The position numbers and the translations under genes are program-made. The notes beneath the pieces were generated by a model. That model was given only the letters and a program-made list of their open reading frames with translations. It made no database searches and was not told the DNA's origin. A stretch of DNA of 64,000 bases from Mycobacterium senriense (GTDB taxonomy: Bacteria; Actinomycetota; Actinomycetes; Mycobacteriales; Mycobacteriaceae): assembly GCF_019668465.1 (NCBI RefSeq), contig NZ_AP024828.1, forward strand, positions 1,178,001-1,242,000. The letters run 5' to 3'. This document shows, in pieces, positions 27,149 to 35,402 of the stretch. Each line of letters begins with the position of its first letter. Positions within the stretch are counted from its first letter, which is position 1.

Positions 27149-27799
27149 CTAGTCGGCGGCGGCGTCCGAGCCGCCCGCGTCGGGGTGGGCCGCGGCCGCC
27201 TCCCGCTCGGCCGGTGAGCCCTTGAGGCCGTACCAGAACAGGTCGATCATCAGCTGGGCCGCCTCGTCGACGTCGACGTCGCCGGTGCTGAGCCGGTTGG
27301 CGACCGCCTCGCCGGCGCCCACCAGGGCCACGGCCATCATCTCGTGCTCGCGCTCGGAGCGCGGGTTGCGGCTACCGGCCCGCATCAGCCCGGCCACCAG
27401 GTCGATGATCTGCTCGCGTCCCTCGCGGACCATGTGGGCGAACGCCTGCGAGCTGGTGGCCTGGGTGTACATCACGATCCAGGACGCCCGGTTGGCGTCG
27501 ATGTAGCGCATGAACGACGCAATGGTGTTGCGCAGCATGTCATTGGGGCTCTGCTGGAAATCCACGTCGGCGCGCACCTCGTCGATGAACCGGGCCATCT
27601 CCCGGTTCAGGCAGGCGCCGAACAGGTCCTCCTTGGAGCCGTAGTACAGGTACAGCATCGGCTTGGAGATCTGCGCCTCGGCGGCGATCGCGTCCATCGA
27701 GGTCTCGTGGTAGCCGTTGACGGAGAACATCTGGACGGCGGCGTCGAGCATCTGCTGCTCGCGGACGGCACGCGGTAACCGCTTGGTACCACCCGCCAT
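27149..27799 (-). CDS. TetR family regulator (Rv0238 orthologue)
   Basis: 216-residue TetR regulator. The DNA-binding part is clear: Q-Q-M-L-D-A-A-V-Q-M-F near residue 15, T-S-M-D-A-I-A-A-E-A-Q-I-S-K-P-M-L-Y-L-Y-Y near 35-58. The remainder is an effector-binding region typical of lipid-responsive TetRs. A 16-bp inverted repeat at 27823-27838, 24 bp before its start, suggests autoregulation; related repeats precede fadE5 and lie between fadA2 and fabG4. The ClC gene follows on the same strand. Confidence 0.9.
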   Translation of the reverse strand: MAGGTKRLPRAVREQQMLDAAVQMFSVNGYHETSMDAIAAEAQISKPMLYLYYGSKEDLFGACLNREMARFIDEVRADVDFQQSPNDMLRNTIASFMRYIDANRASWIVMYTQATSSQAFAHMVREGREQIIDLVAGLMRAGSRNPRSEREHEMMAVALVGAGEAVANRLSTGDVDVDEAAQLMIDLFWYGLKGSPAEREAAAAHPDAGGSDAAAD

Positions 27800-27822
27800 C
27801 GCTTGCCTCTCCAGCCGTCAAT

Positions 27823-27838
27823 CTGACTCAAGAGTAAG
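27823..27838. promoter_or_regulatory. Inverted repeat before the Rv0238-like TetR gene
   Basis: CTGACTCAAGAGTAAG on the plus strand; its reverse complement CTTACTCTTGAGTCAG differs from the fadA2/fabG4 element at three of 16 positions. It lies in the 63-bp gap between lpqI and the TetR gene, where an autoregulatory operator is expected. Confidence 0.6.
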
Positions 27839-27862
27839 CAATCTGCTTCTGCCGCACACCCG

Positions 27863-29020
27863 CTAGTGGCCGCAGCTGGGGCTGGGGCCCTTCATCGTCG
27901 CCACCCGCACCAGCGATTCGTCGACCTGCTTGGCCGGCAGGTCGCCGGACGCCACCGCCTGTTGCAACCGGTCCAAGACCGCCGGCACCTCGTCGGTGGT
28001 GACCCACAGCGCGACGTCCACGCCGGCCCGGAGGCTGCGTAGCACCGCCTCCGACACCCCGTACCGGTCGGAGATGGCGGCCATGCTGGACAGGTCGTCG
28101 CTGAATACCGGCCCGGTGAACGGCGGCCCCTTGTAGCCGACCCCGTTGCGCAGCAGCTGCACCGCCTCGGGGCTCAGGCTGGCCGGGGCGTCGCCGGTGA
28201 GGCCGGGGACCTGCAGGTGGCCCACCATGACCCCGACCGGCGGCGAAGCCACCAGGGTCCGGTAGGGCACCAGATCGTTGTTCTGCAGATCGTCCAGCGG
28301 CGGCGTGACGACGCCCCCGGTGTGCGAATCGCCCGAGCCGTGCCCGTGGCCGGGGAAGTGCTTGAGCACCGGCAGCAGCCCGGCGTCGCGCAGCCCCTGC
28401 GCATAGGCACCGGCGTAATCGGTGACCTTGGCCGGATCCGCGCTGAACGAACGGTTGCCGATCACCGCGTCGTCGGGCTCGTCGCTGACGTCGACCACGG
28501 GCGCGAAGTCGACGGTGATGCCCAGGTCACGCATCTTCTTGCCGCGGTCGGCGGCCAGGTCATGCACCTGCTGGACGGTTTGCGTCTGCGCCAGCTCGCG
28601 GGGCGACGGCGAGGTCCCGATCAACGACTTCAGCCGCGAGACACGGCCGCCCTCTTCATCGACGCTGACCGCCAGCGGCAGCGGGCCCGCCTTGGCCGCG
28701 ATCTCGGCCAGCGGCCCCTTGAAGATCGACAGGTCCGTCCAGCTGCCGATGAAGATGCCGCCCACGTGGTAGCCGTTGACGACGGCGCGGGCGTCGTCGG
28801 CGTTCTTCACGCCCACCATCAGCAGTTGCGCGAGCTTGTCGCGGATGCCCAACGTCGCCGGAACCGCCGACGGGTCGGCACACACCGGCGGCGCCGGAGC
28901 GGCCACCGGCTTGCTCGACGTCTTCGTCGACGTGTGGGATGGGTGCGCGGCATGCTGGCCGCAACCGGCCACCAGCATCGACGCGGCTGCGAGCACGGCC
29001 ATGGTGCGCGAAAATGCCAT
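27863..29020 (-). CDS. lpqI: Beta-N-acetylhexosaminidase lipoprotein LpqI (NagZ-like, GH3)
   Basis: 385-residue glycoside hydrolase family 3 enzyme that removes N-acetylglucosamine from peptidoglycan fragments during recycling. A signal peptide ends in the lipobox L-V-A-G-C (cysteine 20), so it is a surface lipoprotein. The barrel shows V-D-E-E-G-G-R-V-S-R-L near residue 120, the NagZ loop K-H-F-P-G-H-G with D-S-H near 225 and the nucleophile region F-S-D-D-L-S-S-M near 310. Divergent from the DUF2613 genes. Syntenic with Rv0237. Confidence 0.92.
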   Translation of the reverse strand: MAFSRTMAVLAAASMLVAGCGQHAAHPSHTSTKTSSKPVAAPAPPVCADPSAVPATLGIRDKLAQLLMVGVKNADDARAVVNGYHVGGIFIGSWTDLSIFKGPLAEIAAKAGPLPLAVSVDEEGGRVSRLKSLIGTSPSPRELAQTQTVQQVHDLAADRGKKMRDLGITVDFAPVVDVSDEPDDAVIGNRSFSADPAKVTDYAGAYAQGLRDAGLLPVLKHFPGHGHGSGDSHTGGVVTPPLDDLQNNDLVPYRTLVASPPVGVMVGHLQVPGLTGDAPASLSPEAVQLLRNGVGYKGPPFTGPVFSDDLSSMAAISDRYGVSEAVLRSLRAGVDVALWVTTDEVPAVLDRLQQAVASGDLPAKQVDESLVRVATMKGPSPSCGH

Positions 29021-29139
29021 CGGGCCATGCTTTCACGGCGGGCGTTTCGTGCCCGGCTCCAGGGGGCATCAACGGTACGTTGCTGATCAGGGGGTCGGGG
29101 TGCTCGAGACGCCCATTGACTGGCAGGGAGGAGCCAGCA

Positions 29140-29343
29140 ATTAACGGTTTCTCGGTGGCCGCCGCGGTTAGCGTCGCGGTGGGGTTGTCCGTCGGGGTGG
29201 CGACGACGGTCGGCATCACGCTCGCCGTGGCCGACCACAGGCCGGTGCAGGTGCCCAGCATGCAGCCCCCTGCGCTTCCGGCCGGTCCCTATCAGGTGGA
29301 ATACGGCGACCGCTGCTTTCACGGGCACTGTCTGCACTGGTGA
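29140..29343 (+). CDS. DUF2613-like small secreted/membrane protein, unusual ATT start
   Basis: 67 residues if begun at ATT 29140, which lies 6 bases after a strong GGGAGGAG (29126-29133). The first in-frame GTG (29155, giving 62 residues) is too far from that site. The protein has one hydrophobic segment (A-A-A-V-S-V-A-V-G-L-S-V-G-V-A-T-T-V-G-I-T-L) and a tail with Y-Q-V-E-Y-G-D-R and two cysteines. It parallels the DUF2613 gene 86 bp downstream (both have a hydrophobic helix, a proline-rich linker and V-E-Y-G-[DN]-R), so the two look like tandem paralogues. The function is unknown. Confidence 0.62.
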   Translation: MNGFSVAAAVSVAVGLSVGVATTVGITLAVADHRPVQVPSMQPPALPAGPYQVEYGDRCFHGHCLHW

Positions 29344-29429
29344 CCAGGGCTCCCATTGGCCGGGGGCCCTTCTGCTAGGTTGGCGCTAGGTCGAAAGTCA
29401 CGACCGCAAGCCGACACCCAGGAGCCTCG

Positions 29430-29603
29430 ATGAACCGGATCGTTGCGCCCGCCGCAGCGAGCGTTGTGGTTGGTTTGTTGCTCGGCGCGGCCGCGATCTT
29501 CGGGATCACGCTGATGGTCCAGCAAGACACGAAGCCGCCACTCCCCGGGGGCGATCCGCAGTCGTCAGTGCTCAACCGGGTCGAGTACGGCAACCGTAGC
29601 TAG
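29430..29603 (+). CDS. DUF2613 small secreted/membrane protein (Rv0236A orthologue)
   Basis: 57-residue protein: a short basic start (M-N-R-I-V-A-P), one hydrophobic helix at about 8-31, then P-P-L-P-G-G-D and the end V-L-N-R-V-E-Y-G-N-R-S. The ATG has AGGAG 6 bases upstream. It keeps the length and position of Rv0236A, just before aftD (52 bp), so the two may be co-transcribed and linked in envelope assembly. The role is unknown. Confidence 0.85.
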   Translation: MNRIVAPAAASVVVGLLLGAAAIFGITLMVQQDTKPPLPGGDPQSSVLNRVEYGNRS

Positions 29604-29655
29604 CCAGTCGCGAACGGGGACCGGAGCGCCGGTCTCATGCTCGACGGCTGGGCCG

Positions 29656-32600
29656 GTGTCGCGCCGGTGGTTGTGGTTGGTCGGTGCGATCGCGCTGACC
29701 CTGACATTCGCCCAATCCCCCGGACGGATCTCCCCCGACACCAAGCTTGACCTGACCGCGAACCCGCTGCGCTTTCTGGCCCGGGCGACCAATCTGTGGA
29801 ACAGCGAGCTGCCGTTCGGGCAGGCACAGAACCAGGCTTACGGATACCTGTTTCCGCACGGCACCTTCTTTCTCCTCGGCCACGCGCTGGGCGTGCCCGG
29901 TTGGATGACCCAGCGGCTGTGGTGGGCGCTGCTGCTCACCGTCGGCTTCTGGGGTCTGTTGCGGGTCGCCGAGGCGCTGGGGATCGGCAGCCCGACGTCG
30001 CGGGTGATCGCCGCGGCCGCGTTCGCGCTGTCGCCGCGGGTGCTCACCACGCTCGGATCGATCTCGTCGGAAACATTGCCGATGATGTTGGCGCCGTGGG
30101 TGTTGCTGCCCACGATCCTCGCGCTGCGGGCCAGCGGCGGCCGATCCGTGCGAGCGCTGGCCGGGCAGGCGGGCCTGGCTATCGCGCTGATGGGCGCGGT
30201 GAATGCCATCGCGACCGCGGCCGGCTGCCTGCCGGCGGTGATCTGGTGGGCGTGCCACCGGCCGAACCGGTTGTGGTGGCGCTACACCGGGTGGTGGCTG
30301 GTGGCGCTGGTGCTGGCCACGCTGTGGTGGGTGGTGGCGCTGGTGATGCTGCGCGCCATCAGCCCTCCCTTCCTGGATTTCATCGAATCGTCCGGCGTCA
30401 CAACGCAATGGTCCTCACTGGTCGAGATGTTGCGCGGCACCGACAGCTGGACCCCGTACGTGGCGCCGACCGCCACCGCGGGCGCTCCGCTGGTGACCGG
30501 GTCGGCGGCCGTGCTGGGTACCTGCCTGGTCGCGGCGGCCGGACTCGCGGGGCTGGCCCGCCGGGACATGCCGGCGCGCGGTCGGCTGGTGACGATGCTG
30601 CTGGTCGGGGTGGTGCTGATGGCCGCCGGATACAGCGGCGGGCTGGGCTCGCCGGTGGCGCACGCGGCGCAGGCCTTCCTGGACGCCGGCGGCGCCCCGC
30701 TGCGCAACGTGCACAAGCTGGGATCGGTGATCAGGATCCCGGTGGTGCTGGGCCTCGCGCAGCTGCTGGGCCGGATACCGCTGCCGGGCAGCGCACCAAT
30801 GTTGGTGTGGCTACGCGCCTTTGCGCACCCCGAGCGTGACAAACGGCTCGCCACCGCGATCGTGGTGGTGACGGCGCTGTTGGTCAGCACGTCACTGGCG
30901 TGGACCGGCCGGCTGGCCCCGCCGGGAACCTTCACCGCGATCCCGCAGTACTGGCACGAGGCCGCCGACTGGCTCACCGAGCACAACACCGGGACACCGA
31001 CGCCCGGGCGGGTGCTCGTGGTCCCGGGGGCGCCCTTCGCCACCCAGGTGTGGGGCACCAGCCACGATGAGCCGCTGCAAGTGCTGGGCGCCAGCCCGTG
31101 GGGGGTGCGCGATTCCATCCCGCTGACCCCGCCGCAGACCATCCGGGCGCTCGATTCGGTGCAGCGCTTGTTCGCCGCTGGCCGTCCCTCGGCCGGGTTG
31201 GCCGATACCCTTGCCCGCCAAGGCATTTCCTATGTGGCGCTGCGCAACGACCTGGATCCCGACACGTCGCGCTCGGCGCGCCCGATCCTGGTGCATCGCG
31301 CCATCGACGGGTCACCCGGACTGCGCAAGGTCGCGCAGTTCGGCGCGCCGGTGGGGCCCGGCACGCTCGCGGGTTTCGTCGCCGACAGCGGGCTGCGGCC
31401 GCGATATCCGGCGGTCGAGATTTTCCGGGTCGGCGACGACAGTGACCCCGCCACACCGTATTTCGTGGACACCGACCGGCTGGCCCGGGTCGACGGCGGC
31501 CCCGAGGCGCTGCTGCGTCTTGACGAGCGCCGACGGCTGCAGGGCCAGGCGCCGCTGGGTCCGGCGCTGCTGACCGCCGACGCGCGCGGCGCCGGGCTGC
31601 CGGGGGACGCCGGGGTGACCATCACCGACACCCCGGTGGCCCGTGAGACGGATTATGGCCGGGTAGACCAACATTCGTCGGCGATCAGGGCCCCCGGCGA
31701 TGCGCGGCACACCTACAACCGGGTGCCCGACTATCCCGTCCCCGGCGCCGACCCGGTGACCGGCGCCTGGACCGGCGGCCGGATCACGGTATCGAGCTCG
31801 TCGTCGGATTCCACCGCGATGCCCGACGTCGCACCGGCGAACTCGCCGGCCGCCGCGATCGACGGCGACTCCGCGACCGCCTGGGTGTCCAACTCGCTGC
31901 AGGCCGCCGTCGGTCAATGGATGCGGATCGATTTCGACCATCCGGTGACCAACGCGGCGATCACGTTGACGCCCAGCGCCACCGCCGTCGGCGCCCAGGT
32001 GCGCCGCATCCTGATCGAAACCGCCACCGGCAGCACCACTTTGCGTTTCGACGAGCCGGGCAAGCCGCTTGCCGCGGCGCTCCCCTACGGCGAAACCCCG
32101 TGGGTGCGGATCACCGCCGCGGGCACCGACGACCGATCCGCCGGCGTGCAGTTCGGCATCACCGACCTGTCCATCACCCAGTACGACGCCTCCGGATTCG
32201 CCCACCAGGTCGACCTGCGGCACACCGTGCGGGTGCCCGGGCCGCCGCCGGGTTCGCCGATCGCCGGGTGGGACCTCGGCTCGGAGCTGCTGGGCAGACC
32301 GGGTTGCGCCGCCGCGCCCGACGGTGTGCGCTGCGCGCCGTCGATGGCCCTGGCACCGGAGGAACCGGTCAACTTCAGCCGGACGCTGACCGTGCCGGCG
32401 CCGATGTCGGTGACCCCGACGGTGTGGGTGCGCCCGCGCCAGGGGCCCAAGCTGGCCGACCTGATCGCCGAGCCGAATACCGCTGTCGCCCACGGCGATT
32501 CAGATACGGTCGATGTCCTGGGCTCGGCGTACGCCGCCGCCGACGGCGACCCGGCCACCGCGTGGACGGCGCCGCAGCGGGTGGTGCAGCATAAAACCCC

Positions 32601-33846
32601 GCCGACCCTGACGCTCAGGCTGCCCCGCCCCACCGAGGTCACCGGGGTGCGGCTGGCGCCGAGCCGGTCGACGTTGCCCGCGCACCCGACGATGGTGGCC
32701 GTCAACCTGGGCGATGGCCCGCAAGCCGCCGCGCTGAAACCCGACATCACGCAGACGGTGCCGCTGAAAGCCCGGGTGACCGACACCGTAACCATCAGCC
32801 TGCTCAATTGGCAGGACGTCATCGACCGCAACGCTTTGGGTTTCGACCAGCTCAAGCCGCCCGGGCTGGCCGAGGTCACGGCGCTGGGCGTCGACGGCAA
32901 CCCGATCGCGCCCGCCGACGCGGCCCGCAACCGCACCCGGGAGATCAGCATCGGCTGCGACCGCGGACCCGTCGTCGCGGTCGCGGGCCGGTTCATGCAC
33001 ACCGCCATCCACACCACCGTGGGGGCGATCCTGGATGACGCTCCCGTCGCCGCCGTGCCCTGCGAACGCGACCCGATCGAGTTGCCCGCCGGCCAACAGG
33101 AGCTGCTAATCAGTCCCGGCGCACAATTCGTGGTGGACGGAGCCGAACTGACGGTGCCGGCCGTCACCGAAGTCGCACGGCCGCTGCGTGTTTCGTCCTG
33201 GCGGGCCTGGGGTTCGGATCGCCGCGAAGTGCAGGCGCCCGCCTCGTCGACCTCGCGGGTGCTGGTCATCCCGGAAAGCATCAACCCGGGCTGGGTGGCA
33301 CGCTCCGGCGCCGGCGCCCGCTTGACGCCGATCGCCGTCAACGGATGGCAGCAGGGCTGGTTGGTGCCCGCGGGCGACCCGGGCACCATCACGCTGACAT
33401 TCGCCTCCAACTCGCTCTACCGCGCCGGCCTGGCGGTCGGACTGGCGTTGCTGCCGCTGCTGGCGATGCTCGCGCTCTGGCGCACCCGAAGAAAGGAGGA
33501 CGGCGACGCGCCCGCGCGGCCATGGCGGCCCGGCCCTTGGGCGGCCGTCCCCGCGCTGGCCGCCGCGGGGGTGATCGCCGGCCTGGGCGGTGTCGCGGTG
33601 ATGGGCGCAGCACTGGGACTGCGGTATGCGCTGCGCCAGGGGCACTGGGAACGCCTCAGCGTGCTGGGCAGCGCCGGCGGTCTGATCCTGGCCGGCGCGG
33701 TGCTGTCACGACAGCCGTGGCGTTCGGCCGACGGCTACGCCGGCCATTCCGCCGGTGTTCAGCTGCTGGCGCTGATTTCGCTTGCGGTGCTTGCCGCTTC
33801 GGTGGTTGCGCTCCCCGAACGTGCGCGGGGAGCGCGCGACGAATAG
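29656..33846 (+). CDS. aftD: Arabinofuranosyltransferase AftD
   Basis: 1396-residue membrane glycosyltransferase (GT-C) that adds arabinofuranose from decaprenyl-phosphoarabinose to arabinogalactan and lipoarabinomannan. The N-terminal third has many membrane spans (from W-L-W-L-V-G-A-I-A-L-T-L). The middle has a large extracytoplasmic part with galactose-binding/F5-8C-like stretches (A-I-D-G-D-S-A-T-A-W-V-S near 737 and D-G-D-P-A-T-A-W-T near 960). The C-terminus returns to the membrane near 1255-1390. GTG start. Length close to Rv0236c; essential in M. tuberculosis. Confidence 0.94.
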   Translation: MSRRWLWLVGAIALTLTFAQSPGRISPDTKLDLTANPLRFLARATNLWNSELPFGQAQNQAYGYLFPHGTFFLLGHALGVPGWMTQRLWWALLLTVGFWGLLRVAEALGIGSPTSRVIAAAAFALSPRVLTTLGSISSETLPMMLAPWVLLPTILALRASGGRSVRALAGQAGLAIALMGAVNAIATAAGCLPAVIWWACHRPNRLWWRYTGWWLVALVLATLWWVVALVMLRAISPPFLDFIESSGVTTQWSSLVEMLRGTDSWTPYVAPTATAGAPLVTGSAAVLGTCLVAAAGLAGLARRDMPARGRLVTMLLVGVVLMAAGYSGGLGSPVAHAAQAFLDAGGAPLRNVHKLGSVIRIPVVLGLAQLLGRIPLPGSAPMLVWLRAFAHPERDKRLATAIVVVTALLVSTSLAWTGRLAPPGTFTAIPQYWHEAADWLTEHNTGTPTPGRVLVVPGAPFATQVWGTSHDEPLQVLGASPWGVRDSIPLTPPQTIRALDSVQRLFAAGRPSAGLADTLARQGISYVALRNDLDPDTSRSARPILVHRAIDGSPGLRKVAQFGAPVGPGTLAGFVADSGLRPRYPAVEIFRVGDDSDPATPYFVDTDRLARVDGGPEALLRLDERRRLQGQAPLGPALLTADARGAGLPGDAGVTITDTPVARETDYGRVDQHSSAIRAPGDARHTYNRVPDYPVPGADPVTGAWTGGRITVSSSSSDSTAMPDVAPANSPAAAIDGDSATAWVSNSLQAAVGQWMRIDFDHPVTNAAITLTPSATAVGAQVRRILIETATGSTTLRFDEPGKPLAAALPYGETPWVRITAAGTDDRSAGVQFGITDLSITQYDASGFAHQVDLRHTVRVPGPPPGSPIAGWDLGSELLGRPGCAAAPDGVRCAPSMALAPEEPVNFSRTLTVPAPMSVTPTVWVRPRQGPKLADLIAEPNTAVAHGDSDTVDVLGSAYAAADGDPATAWTAPQRVVQHKTPPTLTLRLPRPTEVTGVRLAPSRSTLPAHPTMVAVNLGDGPQAAALKPDITQTVPLKARVTDTVTISLLNWQDVIDRNALGFDQLKPPGLAEVTALGVDGNPIAPADAARNRTREISIGCDRGPVVAVAGRFMHTAIHTTVGAILDDAPVAAVPCERDPIELPAGQQELLISPGAQFVVDGAELTVPAVTEVARPLRVSSWRAWGSDRREVQAPASSTSRVLVIPESINPGWVARSGAGARLTPIAVNGWQQGWLVPAGDPGTITLTFASNSLYRAGLAVGLALLPLLAMLALWRTRRKEDGDAPARPWRPGPWAAVPALAAAGVIAGLGGVAVMGAALGLRYALRQGHWERLSVLGSAGGLILAGAVLSRQPWRSADGYAGHSAGVQLLALISLAVLAASVVALPERARGARDE

Positions 33847-33933
33847 TTCGCCAGCCTATTGGCTACCCGTTTACCGGCTGATTGACTGGATACGCGGGTT
33901 GGCGTAACCGTCACCAACCGAGGAGTTAGCGCG

Positions 33934-35385
33934 ATGGACTGGTTTTCCGCACCCGAATATTGGGTGGGCAGACTGGTGCTCGAGCGCGGCACCGCGGCGA
34001 TTTACCTGCTCGGCTTCGTTGCCGCCGCGGTCCAGTTCCGCGCGCTCATCGGCGAGCGCGGCATCCTGCCCATCCCGCAGTTCTTGGCGAGGCAATCCTT
34101 TTGGCGCACGCCGAGCCTGTTTCACCTGCGTTATTCGGATCGGCTGTTTGCGGCCGTCTCCTGGTTCGGTGCGGCGCTGTCGGCGGCGATCATCGCCGGG
34201 GCCGCCGACGCGGTGCCGTTGGGGGCCGCGATGGCGATGTGGCTGATGCTGTGGATGCTCTACCTGTCGATCGTCAACGTCGGGCAGACCTGGTACTCCT
34301 TCGGCTGGGAGTCGTTGCTGCTGGAGACCGGGTTCCTGATGATCTTCCTGGGCAATCACGACGTGGCGCCGCCAGTGCTGACCCTCTGGATGGTCCGCCT
34401 GCTGTTGTTCCGGGTCGAGTTCGGTGCCGGACTGATCAAGATGCGCGGCGACCCGTGCTGGCGCGACCTGACGTGTTTGTACTACCACCACGAGACGCAA
34501 CCCATGCCGGGGCCGTTGAGCTGGTTCTTCCACCACCTGCCCAAGCCCCTGCACCGGATTGAGGTGGCGGGCAACCATTTCGCGCAGCTGATCGTGCCGT
34601 TCGGATTGTTCGCGCCGCAGCCGGTGGCCAGCGTGGCCGCGGCGATCATCGTGATCACCCAATTGTGGCTGGTCGCCTCGGGCAATTTCGCGTGGCTCAA
34701 TTGGGTGACGATCGTGTTGGCGTTCAGCGCCATCGACGACGCGTCGTTCGCGCTGGTTGTGCCCAAGGGCTTCGTCCCGGCGCACGCGGGCCTGGCGCCC
34801 ACACCGCTGTGGTTCGTCGGGCTGGTGGCCGCCGTCACGGCCGCGGTGCTGTTCATGAGCTACTGGCCGCTGGCCAACATGTTGTCCTCGCGTCAGCGAA
34901 TGAACATGTCGTTCAACTCATTTCATTTGGTGAACACCTACGGCGCATTCGGCAGCATCGGGCGGATCCGGCGGGAGGTGGTGATCGAAGGCACCGACGA
35001 GGAGCAGATCACCCGCGAAACACACTGGCGGGAATACGAGTTCAAGGGCAAGCCCGGCGATGTTTGCCGGCTGCCCCGCCAGTGGGCGCCGTACCACCTT
35101 CGCCTGGACTGGCTGATGTGGTTCGCCGCGATCTCGCCGGGGTACGCGCAGCCGTGGCTGAGGCCGTTCCTGCAACGGCTGCTGGAGAACGATCGGCCGA
35201 CCCTGCGGTTGTTGCGCCACAACCCGTTTCCCGATTCACCACCCCGGTACGTGCGGGCACAGCTCTACCAGTACCGCTTCACCACACCGGCCGAGCTCCG
35301 CCACGATCGGGCTTGGTGGCATCGCGCCCTGATCGGCGGTTACGTGCCACCGATGGCCCTGTCGACGACGACCAGCGCCAACTGA
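33934..35385 (+). CDS. Lipase maturation factor family membrane protein
   Basis: 483-residue protein matching the LMF1-type family, orthologue of Rv0235c. It opens with an S-A-P-E-Y-W-V-G-R-L segment and has about six to eight hydrophobic helices up to residue 310. The family pattern near residues 150-200 includes F-R-V-E-F-G-A-G-L-I-K, then C-W-R-D-L-T-C-L-Y-Y-H-H-E-T-Q-P. The soluble C-terminus contains R-L-P-R-Q-W-A-P-Y-H-L-R-L-D-W. In animals the family helps lipases fold; the bacterial role is unproven. It follows aftD by 87 bp in the same direction. Confidence 0.85.
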   Translation: MDWFSAPEYWVGRLVLERGTAAIYLLGFVAAAVQFRALIGERGILPIPQFLARQSFWRTPSLFHLRYSDRLFAAVSWFGAALSAAIIAGAADAVPLGAAMAMWLMLWMLYLSIVNVGQTWYSFGWESLLLETGFLMIFLGNHDVAPPVLTLWMVRLLLFRVEFGAGLIKMRGDPCWRDLTCLYYHHETQPMPGPLSWFFHHLPKPLHRIEVAGNHFAQLIVPFGLFAPQPVASVAAAIIVITQLWLVASGNFAWLNWVTIVLAFSAIDDASFALVVPKGFVPAHAGLAPTPLWFVGLVAAVTAAVLFMSYWPLANMLSSRQRMNMSFNSFHLVNTYGAFGSIGRIRREVVIEGTDEEQITRETHWREYEFKGKPGDVCRLPRQWAPYHLRLDWLMWFAAISPGYAQPWLRPFLQRLLENDRPTLRLLRHNPFPDSPPRYVRAQLYQYRFTTPAELRHDRAWWHRALIGGYVPPMALSTTTSAN

Positions 35386-35402
35386 GTGCTGGGCGCGGGC
35401 CG

